DNA of 64,000 nt from JAQVYB01 sp964490935. GTDB lineage: Bacteria > Verrucomicrobiota > Kiritimatiellia > RZYC01. The stretch is taken from positions 7,282 to 71,281 of the forward strand of contig CAZBEO010000006.1 of assembly GCA_964490935.1 (NCBI GenBank), read 5' to 3'. Shown here piece after piece: positions 18,018 through 26,540 of this stretch. Both the position numbers and the translations under genes were made by a program. Below the pieces are notes generated by a model. It ran no database searches and was not told the origin of the DNA. It was given only the letters and a program-made list of their open reading frames with translations. Numbering within the stretch: position 1 is the first letter of the stretch; every line of letters starts with the position of its first letter.

Positions 18018-18042
18018 GGTTGTCGACACGCGCCAAATAACC

Positions 18043-18069
18043 CGTGGCGCTCGGAGAGCACCACGCTAC
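18043..18069 (-). repeat. REP-like palindrome, type A (second copy)
   Basis: A perfect 27-base match to 1706-1732, extending a few bases on each side (CCGTGG... and ...CTACCAACAC). It lies between convergent genes, the second ATPase and purB, as REP elements commonly do. Confidence 0.72.
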
Positions 18070-18166
18070 CAACACGGCCATTTCCACTCTTGGACGGCGC
18101 ATGGCTCATGCGCCTTTCAGCGTGACACGACCCAACGCATCGTAAGCGTCCGGGCGTTATCCGGCA

Positions 18167-19525
18167 TCATACGCGGCGGGCGAGTTCGGCAGCTAGGCCG
18201 GTATAGGTGGCGGGAGTGAGGGCGAGGAGCGCGTCGCGGTCCTCTTTTGCGAGATCAAGCGTCCGGATAAACGTCTGGATGCTTTCGCAGGATATTTGTT
18301 TTCCCCGGGTGAGTTCTTTGAGTTTTTCGTAGGGGTTTTCGATACCGGCTTTGCGCATGACGGTTTGGATGGGTTCGGCGAGAACTTCCCAGGCCTGATC
18401 GAGGTCGGCGGTGATGCGTTCGGTATTGACTTGGACTTTAGAGAGTCCTTTGACGGTGGCTTGGCAGGCAATGACAGAATAGCCATAGGCCACACCCATG
18501 TTGCGCAGGACGGTCGAGTCGGTGAGATCACGCTGGAGACGCGAGATCGGGAGTTTGGCGGAGAGGTGATTGAAAAGGGCATTGGCGAGGCCGCAGTTGC
18601 CTTCGCTGTTTTCAAAGTCGATGGGGTTGACTTTGTGCGGCATGGTGGAGGAGCCGACTTCGCCGGCAATGGTTTTTTGTCCGAAATAGCCGAGGGAGAT
18701 GTAGGTCCAGAAGTCACGATTGAGATCGAGGAGGATGGTGTTCCAGCGAGCGATGGCATCGAATAGTTCAGCCATGCCATCGTGCGGTTCAATTTGGGTG
18801 GTGTAGAGATTCTGTTTGAGGCCTAGGCGGTTTTCGATGAGGTTTCGTGTGAGGGCAATCCAGTCGGTTTTCGGGTAGGCGACGAGATGGGCGTTGAAGT
18901 GTCCGACGGCCCCATTTAGTTTGGCGGTGAGTTCCACCTGCTGGATGCGTTTGCGGGCCATTCGCAGGCGTTGGGTGAAGACGGCCATTTCCTTTCCGAC
19001 GGTCGTGGGCGAGGCGGTTTGGCCGTGGGTGCGTGCAAGCATGGGCAGGTCGGCATACTCCCGGGCCATGGCGGCAAGCCGGGTGATGATGTTTTCCTGA
19101 AGACCAAGCAGAAGGGCGGTTCCCTCTTTGAGCATGAGAGCGTGGGCGATGTTGTTGATGTCCTCGGAGGTGCAGGCGAAATGGATGAATTCGGAGCGGC
19201 TGGCAAGCGGAGTGCCGATGAATTTTTCTTTGAGGTAGTATTCGACAGCTTTGACATCGTGATTGGTGATCTTCTCGATGTCTTTCACCAGTTGGGCCTC
19301 TTCGGTGGTGAATTGCTCCGGTATGGCCAGAAGGGCTCGGGATTCTTCCTCGGAAAGGGGGGTGGCCTCGGGGATGGAGGGGCAGGTGCAGAGGGCCTCG
19401 AGCCAGAGGACTTCGATGCGGACGCGGTTGCGGATCAGGGCGTACTCGGAAAAGACGTCGCGCAGGGCGGCGGTTTTATCGGCGTAGCGTCCATCGAGCG
19501 GAGAGATGGCGGTGAGTGCGTTCAT
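18167..19525 (-). CDS. purB: Adenylosuccinate lyase
   Basis: 452 residues, normal for the long PurB type. It has LTAISPLDGRYADKTAALRD at the start, the TSEDINN and ARTHGQTASPTTVGKEMAVF motifs, and the fumarase/lyase signature GSSTMPHKVNPIDFENSEGN. It cleaves adenylosuccinate to AMP plus fumarate and acts one step earlier on SAICAR. It is the last gene of the proB-proA-purB run, 25 bases after proA. Confidence 0.98.
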   Translation of the reverse strand: MNALTAISPLDGRYADKTAALRDVFSEYALIRNRVRIEVLWLEALCTCPSIPEATPLSEEESRALLAIPEQFTTEEAQLVKDIEKITNHDVKAVEYYLKEKFIGTPLASRSEFIHFACTSEDINNIAHALMLKEGTALLLGLQENIITRLAAMAREYADLPMLARTHGQTASPTTVGKEMAVFTQRLRMARKRIQQVELTAKLNGAVGHFNAHLVAYPKTDWIALTRNLIENRLGLKQNLYTTQIEPHDGMAELFDAIARWNTILLDLNRDFWTYISLGYFGQKTIAGEVGSSTMPHKVNPIDFENSEGNCGLANALFNHLSAKLPISRLQRDLTDSTVLRNMGVAYGYSVIACQATVKGLSKVQVNTERITADLDQAWEVLAEPIQTVMRKAGIENPYEKLKELTRGKQISCESIQTFIRTLDLAKEDRDALLALTPATYTGLAAELARRV

Positions 19526-19550
19526 ATCGGGCTTTCCGTATTCCGGCGGT

Positions 19551-20810
19551 TTATTCGCGTATCTGACCTTCGCCGGTGATGATGTATTTATAGGTGGTGA
19601 GTTCTTCGAGGCCCATGGGGCCGCGGGCGTGGAGTTTATCGGTGCTGATGCCTATTTCGGCACCCATGCCGAACTCGCTGCCATCGGTGAAGCGGGTGGA
19701 AGCGTTGATGTAGACGGTGGCGGAGTCCACTTCCTTGACGAACATTTTTTGCGCGGCTTCGTTCTCTGAGACGATGGCATCGGAATGATGGGAGCCGTAG
19801 CGGTTGATGTGTGCGATGGCGGCGTGAATATCGGCCACCACGCTCATGGAAAGAATGAGATCGAGATATTCGGTTTCCCAGTCCGCTTCGGTCGCGTGCT
19901 CCATGGGCTGAAGGACCATCTGGCGGACGGCCTCATCGCCTTTGAGTTTGACGCCCTTGCGTTCGAGGAAATCGACGATGCGCGGGACGAATTCGGGGGC
20001 GATGGATTGATGCACCAAAAGGGTTTCGATGGCATTGCACACGCCGGGGCGTTGGCATTTGGCGTTTTCAATGATGCGTTCGGCCATATCGGGATCGGCG
20101 TGTTCATCCACATAGACGTGACAAACGCCTTTGTAGTGCTTGATGACCGGGACGCGGGCGTGATCGGTGACGGCGCGTATGAGGCCTTCGCCACCGCGCG
20201 GGATGATCAGGTCTACGCGCCCTTCGAGCTGACAGAGTTCCTTCACGGCATCGCGGTCGGTGGTTTGGATCAGTTGGATGGCGTGGTCGGGCAGTCCCTT
20301 TTTGGCGCCGCCTTCCTGGAGTAGGTGTGCCAGAATCTGATTCGTGTGGATCGCTTCCTTGCCGCCGCGCAGAATGACGGCGTTGGAGGTTTTGATGCAA
20401 AGGACGGTGGCATCGGAGGTCACGTTGGGGCGCGATTCATAGATGATGCCAATGACGCCGATGGGTACGCGGGTTTTACGGATTTCGATGCCGTTGGGGC
20501 GAATCCAGCGGGAGATATCCTTGCCGACGGGGTCTTCGAGGGCGGTAACATTCATGATGCCCTTGATCATGCTGTCGAGGCGTTTATCAGTGAGTTCAAG
20601 GCGGTCGAGGAGGGCGTCGCTGAGGCCGGCCTCGCGTCCGGCCTCCATATCTCTTTGATTAGCCTGTTGAATGGCGGCGCGGTTGGCTTCCAACTCATCG
20701 GCCATGGCTTCGAGGATGGCATTTTTCTTTCGGCTGCTGAGCAGGGCCAATTCGCGTGAGGCCTTCAGGGCCTGGTCGCCCATTTGAATCATTTCTTCGT
20801 GCAAATTCAT
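19551..20810 (-). CDS. proA: Gamma-glutamyl phosphate reductase
   Basis: 419 residues of the aldehyde-dehydrogenase superfamily. Motifs are PIGVIGIIYESRPNVTSDA, NAVILRGGKEAIHTN, VCHVYVDEHAD with the catalytic Cys in AKCQRPGVCNAIETLLVH, and RGPMGLEELTTYKYI. It reduces gamma-glutamyl phosphate to glutamate semialdehyde in proline synthesis. AAGAGGT lies just upstream of ATG 20810. The gene follows proB by 16 bases. Confidence 0.98.
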   Translation of the reverse strand: MNLHEEMIQMGDQALKASRELALLSSRKKNAILEAMADELEANRAAIQQANQRDMEAGREAGLSDALLDRLELTDKRLDSMIKGIMNVTALEDPVGKDISRWIRPNGIEIRKTRVPIGVIGIIYESRPNVTSDATVLCIKTSNAVILRGGKEAIHTNQILAHLLQEGGAKKGLPDHAIQLIQTTDRDAVKELCQLEGRVDLIIPRGGEGLIRAVTDHARVPVIKHYKGVCHVYVDEHADPDMAERIIENAKCQRPGVCNAIETLLVHQSIAPEFVPRIVDFLERKGVKLKGDEAVRQMVLQPMEHATEADWETEYLDLILSMSVVADIHAAIAHINRYGSHHSDAIVSENEAAQKMFVKEVDSATVYINASTRFTDGSEFGMGAEIGISTDKLHARGPMGLEELTTYKYIITGEGQIRE

Positions 20811-20826
20811 GGTGTACCTCTTTGGT

Positions 20827-21978
20827 TTATTTCAGGACGACGAGATTATCGCGATGGATGACTTCGTCGTACTCGCAGGTTTTCATTATTTCGCGGATTT
20901 CCCGAGTTTTGCGCCCCATGATCCGCTTGACGTCTTCGGAGGAGTAATCCGTCAGGCCCGTGGCGATGATAGCGCCCGCCGCATCCCGGATATTCACCAT
21001 GTCGCCTTTGGAAAACGCCCCGGCAACCTGTTTGATGCCAATGGGCAGGAGACTTTTACCATTTTCCAGGAGGGCTTTTTTTGCGCCATCATCCACGGTG
21101 ATGGAACCCGATGCGCGGTTAAAATAGGCGATCCAGCGTTTGCGGGCGCACAGGGAACGCTCGTTGAGGGCCCAGGCGGGGTCGGCAATGAGGGTTCCAC
21201 AGCGTTTGCCATCGACTATATTTTGAATGACACCGGAGCGGCGTCCATCGGCAATGACGGTGGCGATCCCGACATCGACGGCCTTTTGGGCGGCCTGGAG
21301 TTTGGTTTCCATGCCGCCGGTGGAGAGGTCGCTGCCTTTTCCGTTCACATGACGCATGGCTTCCTGATCCACGCCCGGCAGATAGGAAACTATTCGGCTC
21401 CGCCCACTTTCGAGGGTCTTGCGAAATCCGTTGGTGGTGCTGAGCAGAATCAGGAGGTCGGCATCGATCATGATGGCGGAAAGGGCGGCCAGGACATCGT
21501 TGTCGCCCACTTTGATTTCATTCACAGAGACGACATCGTTCTCATTGACGATCGGGATGATGCCGTGCTGGAAGAGGGCATTGACCGTATTGCGGATGTT
21601 GAGATGGCGTTCGCGGTGAGTCAGGTCGGCATAGGTTAGCAGGAGTTGTCCAATCTGGCATTTGTGTTTGGCAAAGGGTTTCTGATAGCGGGCCATGAGG
21701 CGGGCCTGCCCGACGGCCGCCGCCATCTGGAGTTCTGGCAGGGTCTTGGGGCGAATCTTCATGCCGAGGGCATCCACCCCGGAGCCGACGGCACCCGAAG
21801 AGACGAGCATCACATCCACGCCTCGCTTGCGCAAGGCGGCCAAATCCGCCGCCAGCGCGTCGATCCGCCGCTGATTGGGCCGCCCGGATTTTTCCACCAG
21901 AACGCGGGTGCCCACCTTGACGACCACGCGCCGGGCCCCTTGCAGAGATCCACGGATATTCATTTCACATTCATTCAT
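20827..21978 (-). CDS. proB: Glutamate 5-kinase
   Basis: 383 residues: an amino-acid kinase domain (VVVKVGTRVLVE, VMLVSSGAVGSGVDALG, FQHGIIPIVNENDVVS, KGSDLSTGGMETKLQAAQKA) and a C-terminal PUA domain from about residue 285. It phosphorylates glutamate as the first step to proline and, in the family, is inhibited by proline. It heads the proB-proA-purB run. An in-frame ATG 15 bases downstream is an alternative start. Confidence 0.98.
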   Translation of the reverse strand: MNECEMNIRGSLQGARRVVVKVGTRVLVEKSGRPNQRRIDALAADLAALRKRGVDVMLVSSGAVGSGVDALGMKIRPKTLPELQMAAAVGQARLMARYQKPFAKHKCQIGQLLLTYADLTHRERHLNIRNTVNALFQHGIIPIVNENDVVSVNEIKVGDNDVLAALSAIMIDADLLILLSTTNGFRKTLESGRSRIVSYLPGVDQEAMRHVNGKGSDLSTGGMETKLQAAQKAVDVGIATVIADGRRSGVIQNIVDGKRCGTLIADPAWALNERSLCARKRWIAYFNRASGSITVDDGAKKALLENGKSLLPIGIKQVAGAFSKGDMVNIRDAAGAIIATGLTDYSSEDVKRIMGRKTREIREIMKTCEYDEVIHRDNLVVLK

Positions 21979-22110
21979 AGCGTGATTCTGCTATCAAATT
22001 CAGACCGGACTTGTCGAGTGTGTTATGAAAAGGCCGCGAAGATCGGCAGTAGGGTTATACCCCATAGCAGAGAGCTGACCTATTACGTACTTTCTTTCTA
22101 AATAAATCAA

Positions 22111-22130
22111 AAAGTGATTTTTATCACTTT
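22111..22130. promoter_or_regulatory. AAAGTGAT-TTTT-ATCACTTT inverted repeat
   Basis: A perfect 8-bp inverted repeat between the divergent proB and outer-membrane genes, about 80 bases before the latter. It may be a repressor operator or a leader hairpin. GTGAT...ATCAC resembles FNR/CRP-like half sites only loosely. Confidence 0.45.
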
Positions 22131-22212
22131 CTGACGCAGTCTCTCAATAAGCGCTTGCCGCCGTATGATGAAAGAAAGGATAATTATGATCGCTCACAAA
22201 GGAGTTCGAAAT

Positions 22213-23307
22213 ATGCACAGTAGAGTTATCGCCTGCTCGCTCGTCTGCGTTCTTGTTCCTCTCGTATATTCAACGCAGGGGGGTATCAATGCCGGACGGG
22301 CTTTTGACAACGACGAGCGGCCCATGACGATCAATCTCACGATGGGCCAATTCAATCTCAACAGCGGGAAAGTGGAGGAAACGCGCCGGGCCTATGACAA
22401 TAATGACAAGCCGACCGGCTACGAAGCCTACCTGTCTTCGTACTCGTTCGACGAACTCGGGCTGGTTGGATCGTATCCAACGTACGGGCTCAATTTCGAA
22501 AAGCAGTGGAAGTACTTCACGTTGCGCATGGAAGGCAGTTACATCAAGGCCAACGCCAGCGCCGTGGCCTCCGCGCATCCCACGGCCAGCGAGGTGCCCG
22601 AAAAGCAACAGGGCTATTACATCAGCGTGAGTGACATTTCATACGAGGGTCAGTCGTATGAGTATATGTATATTCCAGAGGGGCAGCCCTTCGATGCCAC
22701 GATCGACGGGGGCAGTGCCGCCATCCGCGGCCTGATCACGCCGTTCAGCCTCAGTATCTCCGATAATTTTGTGTCCTTTTCGCCTTGGCTGCACATCGGC
22801 GTGTACGCGGTGGGCGGGCACTACAAGATCGACGCGGGACCGGCACGCGGCACCGTGCAGTATGAAGTGCCTCCGGAAACCTACGTGGTTGGCGGCGAGG
22901 GAACAGGGGACGTCGGCGCAGCTCTCCCTGAAATCGGTTTTGGCGGCGAACTGCGTATCCGCCTGGCACGCATGCGTAATGGCGATGCCACCCTGTCTTT
23001 GCAGGGTGACCTAGCCTATCTCACCTACAGGGGGAACACGAGCGACCTAGGCATCAGTGAAGAAAACTCGAAGGAAATCGACCTGACCTATCAGAACCTG
23101 GAACTCTCCGCGATGCTTGAACTACCCGTCAGCCCGAGATTCGACCTGGTGATAGGCGTTGCCTATCGCGTGATGACGGCCGACCTAGATTTGAACTCCC
23201 AAAATCGTGACGAGCAGGATCAGAAAAGTATCTTCCACGAGAAATACGATAAACACGCTGATATTGATTCTTCGTTCCTCTACGGCTCTGTCGGCGTGCG
23301 CTTCTGA
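22213..23307 (+). CDS. Putative outer-membrane beta-barrel protein
   Basis: 364 residues. ATG 22213 has AAAGGAG eight bases upstream; in-frame starts at 22165 and 22186 also exist. The N-terminus is a signal peptide (SRVIACSLVCVLVPLVYS). The rest alternates hydrophobic and polar residues with many aromatic positions (KQWKYFTLRMEGSYIKA, FVSFSPWLHIGVYAVGGHYK, FDLVIGVAYRVM) and ends SSFLYGSVGVRF. A terminal Phe in a final beta-strand is typical of BAM-inserted barrels. No enzyme motif is seen and I do not recognise a named family. The gene stands alone between a divergent operon and a convergent toxin-antitoxin pair. Confidence 0.65.
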   Translation: MHSRVIACSLVCVLVPLVYSTQGGINAGRAFDNDERPMTINLTMGQFNLNSGKVEETRRAYDNNDKPTGYEAYLSSYSFDELGLVGSYPTYGLNFEKQWKYFTLRMEGSYIKANASAVASAHPTASEVPEKQQGYYISVSDISYEGQSYEYMYIPEGQPFDATIDGGSAAIRGLITPFSLSISDNFVSFSPWLHIGVYAVGGHYKIDAGPARGTVQYEVPPETYVVGGEGTGDVGAALPEIGFGGELRIRLARMRNGDATLSLQGDLAYLTYRGNTSDLGISEENSKEIDLTYQNLELSAMLELPVSPRFDLVIGVAYRVMTADLDLNSQNRDEQDQKSIFHEKYDKHADIDSSFLYGSVGVRF

Positions 23308-23436
23308 TACCAACCAAGAGCGCGATTCATCGCGCGTGCGGAAGGATTACACTTTGAGGGTGCCTTGCGTCACTCGCACATGAAGAAACAAAAACGGCCT
23401 GAGTTAGAACCGGGACGCAAAGTGGTGTTCCTGCTT

Positions 23437-23706
23437 TCAGTTGCTGGAAAGCCGTTCGCGGCCTTTCAGAAATCGGGTGGACGCAGTGGCTCTGCCCCTC
23501 TCTTTTCTGACGATGGATACGATCTCACTTGTCGAGACTCTCGCCTTGATAGATGGGACGTCCAGCGGGGACTTCTGCGTACGCTCCGGTGCTAAAGAAA
23601 ACGTTCGTCCGTCCTTTCGGCGGATCAGGACTTTTCCTGACACTTCAGCTTTGTCCAAGACGCTCGATAGTTTCTGTCGGGCTTCAGAATATGTATAGAC
23701 CTGCAT
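23437..23706 (-). CDS. Phd/YefM-like antitoxin
   Basis: 89 residues beginning MQVYTYSEARQKLSSVLDKA and continuing GKVLIRRKDGRTFSLAP, the N-terminal DNA-binding fold of Phd/YefM antitoxins. The basic C-terminal part should wrap the toxin. GGAGGT precedes ATG 23706, and the gene starts three bases after the toxin stop. The antitoxin therefore follows the toxin, the reverse of most Phd/VapB loci. Confidence 0.75.
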   Translation of the reverse strand: MQVYTYSEARQKLSSVLDKAEVSGKVLIRRKDGRTFSLAPERTQKSPLDVPSIKARVSTSEIVSIVRKERGRATASTRFLKGRERLSSN

Positions 23707-23709
23707 TGC

Positions 23710-24102
23710 TCATACCTCCAGAACGTGGACCCCAATCTTGTCGGCCGCTCTCCTGAGCGGGCGATCGAGAGTCAGTAACGGCGCGGCATGCCGAGCCGCA
23801 CAATCGAGAAAGTACGCATCGTACGCGTACAGATTTGCGGCGTGGGCGATGGAGAGCGCATTCTCCAAATCAACCGCAAGATATCGAATAGCGATGGACT
23901 GGAAGATGGTCAGGCCTAGCCTGACCTCCTCCATATCGACACGATGCTGCTTCAGCATCGCCGAAAACGCATTCCCGATCTCCCATGGAATGGAGCCGGG
24001 GCCAACAAGATTGTGTCCCTCGGTCATCTTGACAATGCGATCCCGTTCCGGCTCATCGACAAGGACGGCGAGAATCGCTGAGGCATCAATAACAATGTCC
24101 AT
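23710..24102 (-). CDS. vapC: PIN-domain toxin, VapC-like
   Basis: 130 residues: MDIVIDASAILAVLVDEPER holds the first acidic residue, WEIGNAF the Glu, and YAYDAYFLDCA with LLTLD the later Asp residues. This is a complete PIN nuclease acidic set. VapC toxins are endoribonucleases cleaving tRNA or rRNA loops. ATG 24102 has AAGGAG six bases upstream; a longer in-frame reading to 24204 lacks one. It is followed by its presumed antitoxin. Confidence 0.83.
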   Translation of the reverse strand: MDIVIDASAILAVLVDEPERDRIVKMTEGHNLVGPGSIPWEIGNAFSAMLKQHRVDMEEVRLGLTIFQSIAIRYLAVDLENALSIAHAANLYAYDAYFLDCAARHAAPLLTLDRPLRRAADKIGVHVLEV

Positions 24103-24200
24103 CTTGGCTCCTTTCCTTCGCGTATTGACAATTGTACAACATAAGGTCCGGATGTCAATGTTGTGTCCTTTCGCGCTTTCGGGGAAGAGGTTCTCACCCC

Positions 24201-25241
24201 TCATTGATGACCGTATCTATTCGGCAGGCCTTCATCCAACGTTTGACGGATTGCCAGGCACGCACACAGGACCGGATAGCCAAATTCGGTGGTCCAGGTT
24301 TCGGCTGGCTCATCCGAGAGTACCCAGACCATGCCCGCGCCATCGCCGCGAATGGAACCCGCACCGCAAATCTTGGCCGCCCCGCCCCGTTGCTCCACGG
24401 CCTCGATAAAGTGCTGCACACGTTCCGGCACCACGCCGATTTTCACCAACAACCGGTGATTCCTGCGAATCAGCGGCGGAAGGGCCGCCGTCTCGCCATG
24501 ACTCAGCGCAGCCGCCATTTTCTCGGCAATTCGCTCGAACTGCGTCCAGATTTTGGAGGTCCCGAAGCGTTTGCTCGCCTGCGCCACGCATTCGCCCGTG
24601 GAGGCTTCGGGCGTACCGGTATGCACAAGCGTGACGGCAAAATCCGTGCGCGCCAGCGGTTGGATCGCACCGTCTTTTCGATAGGTCATGCATCCGCCGT
24701 AGATCGAGGCATAGGCATCCACGCCACTCGGATGGCCGTGCTGAAGTCGTTCGCAATCCATCACGCGCTCATACAAATCCGGCGCATCAAAGGATTGGCC
24801 CGCCAACCGGCCCACCGCCTGAATCACGCAGGACGCCACAGCCGCCGAGGAGCCCATGCCGCAGCCCACCGGTAAATCCGTGGAAACCCGCAGGTTCATG
24901 CCGCCGCGCCAGTCCAGGGCCTCGAGGGCGCGCATCACGGCAAAAACCAGGAATTGCCCGGGATACTCCAGCAGCTCGCTCACCACCCGCTTGCCCTCCA
25001 GAAATTCCTGATAGCGCCCGCGCAACTGGGTGAATAGATACTGCGCTTCGGAGAATCCCACATCCACGGCATCGCAGAACGCTGGCGCATCAATCAGCAG
25101 ACGCGACTCATCCAGGGGCGTCACCCTGCATTCCGCGTACCGATTCACCGCCATGACCACGGCCGTACAGCCATGCACCACGGCGTGTTCCCCGCACAGG
25201 ATCAGCTTGCCCGGCGCACGGGCTGTGATCCCTTCGCTCAC
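24201..25241 (-). CDS. Mevalonate-kinase-like GHMP kinase
   Basis: 346 residues of the GHMP family. Motif 1 is APGKLILCGEHAVVHG, motif 2 is LPVGCGMGSSAAVAS, and GHPSGVDAYASIYGG carries the catalytic Asp; all fit mevalonate kinase best. Motif 3, usually TGAGGGG, reads CGAGSIRGDGAGMVW. GTG 25241 overlaps the upstream stop as GTGA, which points to coupled translation; a further in-frame GTG at 25259 is the alternative. Mevalonate kinase phosphorylates mevalonate in isoprenoid synthesis. No other mevalonate-pathway gene is in the window, so another GHMP substrate remains possible. Confidence 0.75.
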   Translation of the reverse strand: MSEGITARAPGKLILCGEHAVVHGCTAVVMAVNRYAECRVTPLDESRLLIDAPAFCDAVDVGFSEAQYLFTQLRGRYQEFLEGKRVVSELLEYPGQFLVFAVMRALEALDWRGGMNLRVSTDLPVGCGMGSSAAVASCVIQAVGRLAGQSFDAPDLYERVMDCERLQHGHPSGVDAYASIYGGCMTYRKDGAIQPLARTDFAVTLVHTGTPEASTGECVAQASKRFGTSKIWTQFERIAEKMAAALSHGETAALPPLIRRNHRLLVKIGVVPERVQHFIEAVEQRGGAAKICGAGSIRGDGAGMVWVLSDEPAETWTTEFGYPVLCACLAIRQTLDEGLPNRYGHQ

Positions 25242-25843
25242 GGCTCCAACCCTCTGCACAGAGCCGCCCAGGCCTCCGGCGTATTGATATTATTCAGCAC
25301 CGCCGCATCCTCCACGTCGAGACGGTGCTCCACCGGACGCAACAGCTCATCGAGGCGGGCGCTCTTCTCCGACGCATCGTCCAGCGCCATAATCGGGTCG
25401 TAAAGGACGCCAGAAATCCAACACAGCAGGCCGCGTTTGCCCTGATAAAACGGTCGCACGGAGAGTACGCCAGCCACGGCTGCCGCGAGCATCCACCGAA
25501 TCGTATCGGCCTGCACACCCGCCGTATCCACGGGCAGGAGCACGCACCCGACAAACGGATGAGCTGCACGCAGGCCCGCTTGCACCGAGGAGATGCGCCC
25601 CCGACCCCAGCGCTCATTGAGTACGTAAGAAACGGTGTCGCCCAGCTCCCGCCTTACGTCTTCTTCGGCGCCACCCACCACCATGTTCACCGGATCACAT
25701 CCCGCGCTCCGCAGGAGTTCCGCCTGAACCCGACCCAGCGGGGTTCCATCCGACAGGTGCAGCAGCGGTTTCGGACGACCCATGCGCGACGATGCACCAC
25801 CCGCCAGCACCAGCCCCACCTGCTTGCTTTGTGTCTTCTTCAT
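25238..25843 (-). CDS. MobA-like NTP transferase
   Basis: 201 residues with the nucleotidyltransferase start VGLVLAGGASSRMGRPKPLL, where the G-x-S-x-R-M-G loop and Lys bind NTP. LLPVDTAGVQADTIRW supplies the metal-binding Asp. It resembles molybdenum-cofactor cytidylyl/guanylyltransferases and sugar-phosphate nucleotidyltransferases, without evidence for one substrate. Its stop overlaps the GHMP kinase start, and it lies 12 bases after the PqiC-like gene. Confidence 0.78.
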   Translation of the reverse strand: MKKTQSKQVGLVLAGGASSRMGRPKPLLHLSDGTPLGRVQAELLRSAGCDPVNMVVGGAEEDVRRELGDTVSYVLNERWGRGRISSVQAGLRAAHPFVGCVLLPVDTAGVQADTIRWMLAAAVAGVLSVRPFYQGKRGLLCWISGVLYDPIMALDDASEKSARLDELLRPVEHRLDVEDAAVLNNINTPEAWAALCRGLEP

Positions 25844-25855
25844 ACGTCCGCCGCA

Positions 25856-26521
25856 TCAAGGGCTGGTCACGTCGGGAGCTTTTTCGGCGCTCATGTTTTC
25901 GCGCAGGACTCCGGCCATATCCCTGGTAAGCTGCTGCAGAAGGTCGCCCAGTCCGGCGACATAGGCCGGATAGCCCGAATCGGCCAGCGCGGATTCATAC
26001 GTCGAAGTACGCCGCACCAGTGGCGGGTGTTCTTCGCCGGATGAAAGAATCGTCCATTGCGCAATCAGAATGGCTTTCTCCCCCTGCACACCATCCAAGC
26101 GCAGCACGTCCACCATGATTTTATATTCGAACGGGTCGCTGACCGTCCAAGGAAAGAGATCGATGTAGGCATCCGGCAATTCCATTGCCAGATTGGCGGC
26201 AACGGCACCCAGCACGGCCTGATCCAGCGGGGCGGCCCAGCGGTTGAATTCATCCACCACCACTTCGCCACCACCACGCACGCTCACGATCTGCGGACGA
26301 TCCAGATAGGGACTAATCTTCACCGGATAAAATCCGACCTGAATCTCCGAGCGGGCCACATCCACCGAGGTGCCCGGCGCGGTGTTCAAAGCATTCGGAA
26401 GCGCATAAAAGCGGGAGGGGTTGCTGGTTCCGCAGGCGGTCAACAGCAGGCTGAGCGCCAATGCGGTGCCGGGGATGAGGCGGTTGAATCTAAGCAACGA
26501 TAAGTCATATCGTGTGTTCAT
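25856..26521 (-). CDS. PqiC/YmbA-like lipoprotein, auxiliary to an MCE transporter
   Basis: 221 residues. A signal peptide ending in the lipobox LLLTACG predicts a lipoprotein; the mature part runs NPSRFYALPNA... with VGFYPVKISPYLDRPQIVSV and VVVDEFNRWAAPLDQAVLGA. These match the ABC-type transport auxiliary family of PqiC/YmbA. In that family the lipoprotein sits at the outer membrane and receives lipid from an MCE bridge. It follows the mlaD-like gene, so it completes an MlaE-F-D plus PqiC set. Confidence 0.85.
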   Translation of the reverse strand: MNTRYDLSLLRFNRLIPGTALALSLLLTACGTSNPSRFYALPNALNTAPGTSVDVARSEIQVGFYPVKISPYLDRPQIVSVRGGGEVVVDEFNRWAAPLDQAVLGAVAANLAMELPDAYIDLFPWTVSDPFEYKIMVDVLRLDGVQGEKAILIAQWTILSSGEEHPPLVRRTSTYESALADSGYPAYVAGLGDLLQQLTRDMAGVLRENMSAEKAPDVTSP

Positions 26522-26540
26522 ATGAGCATCTCCTGTCGGT

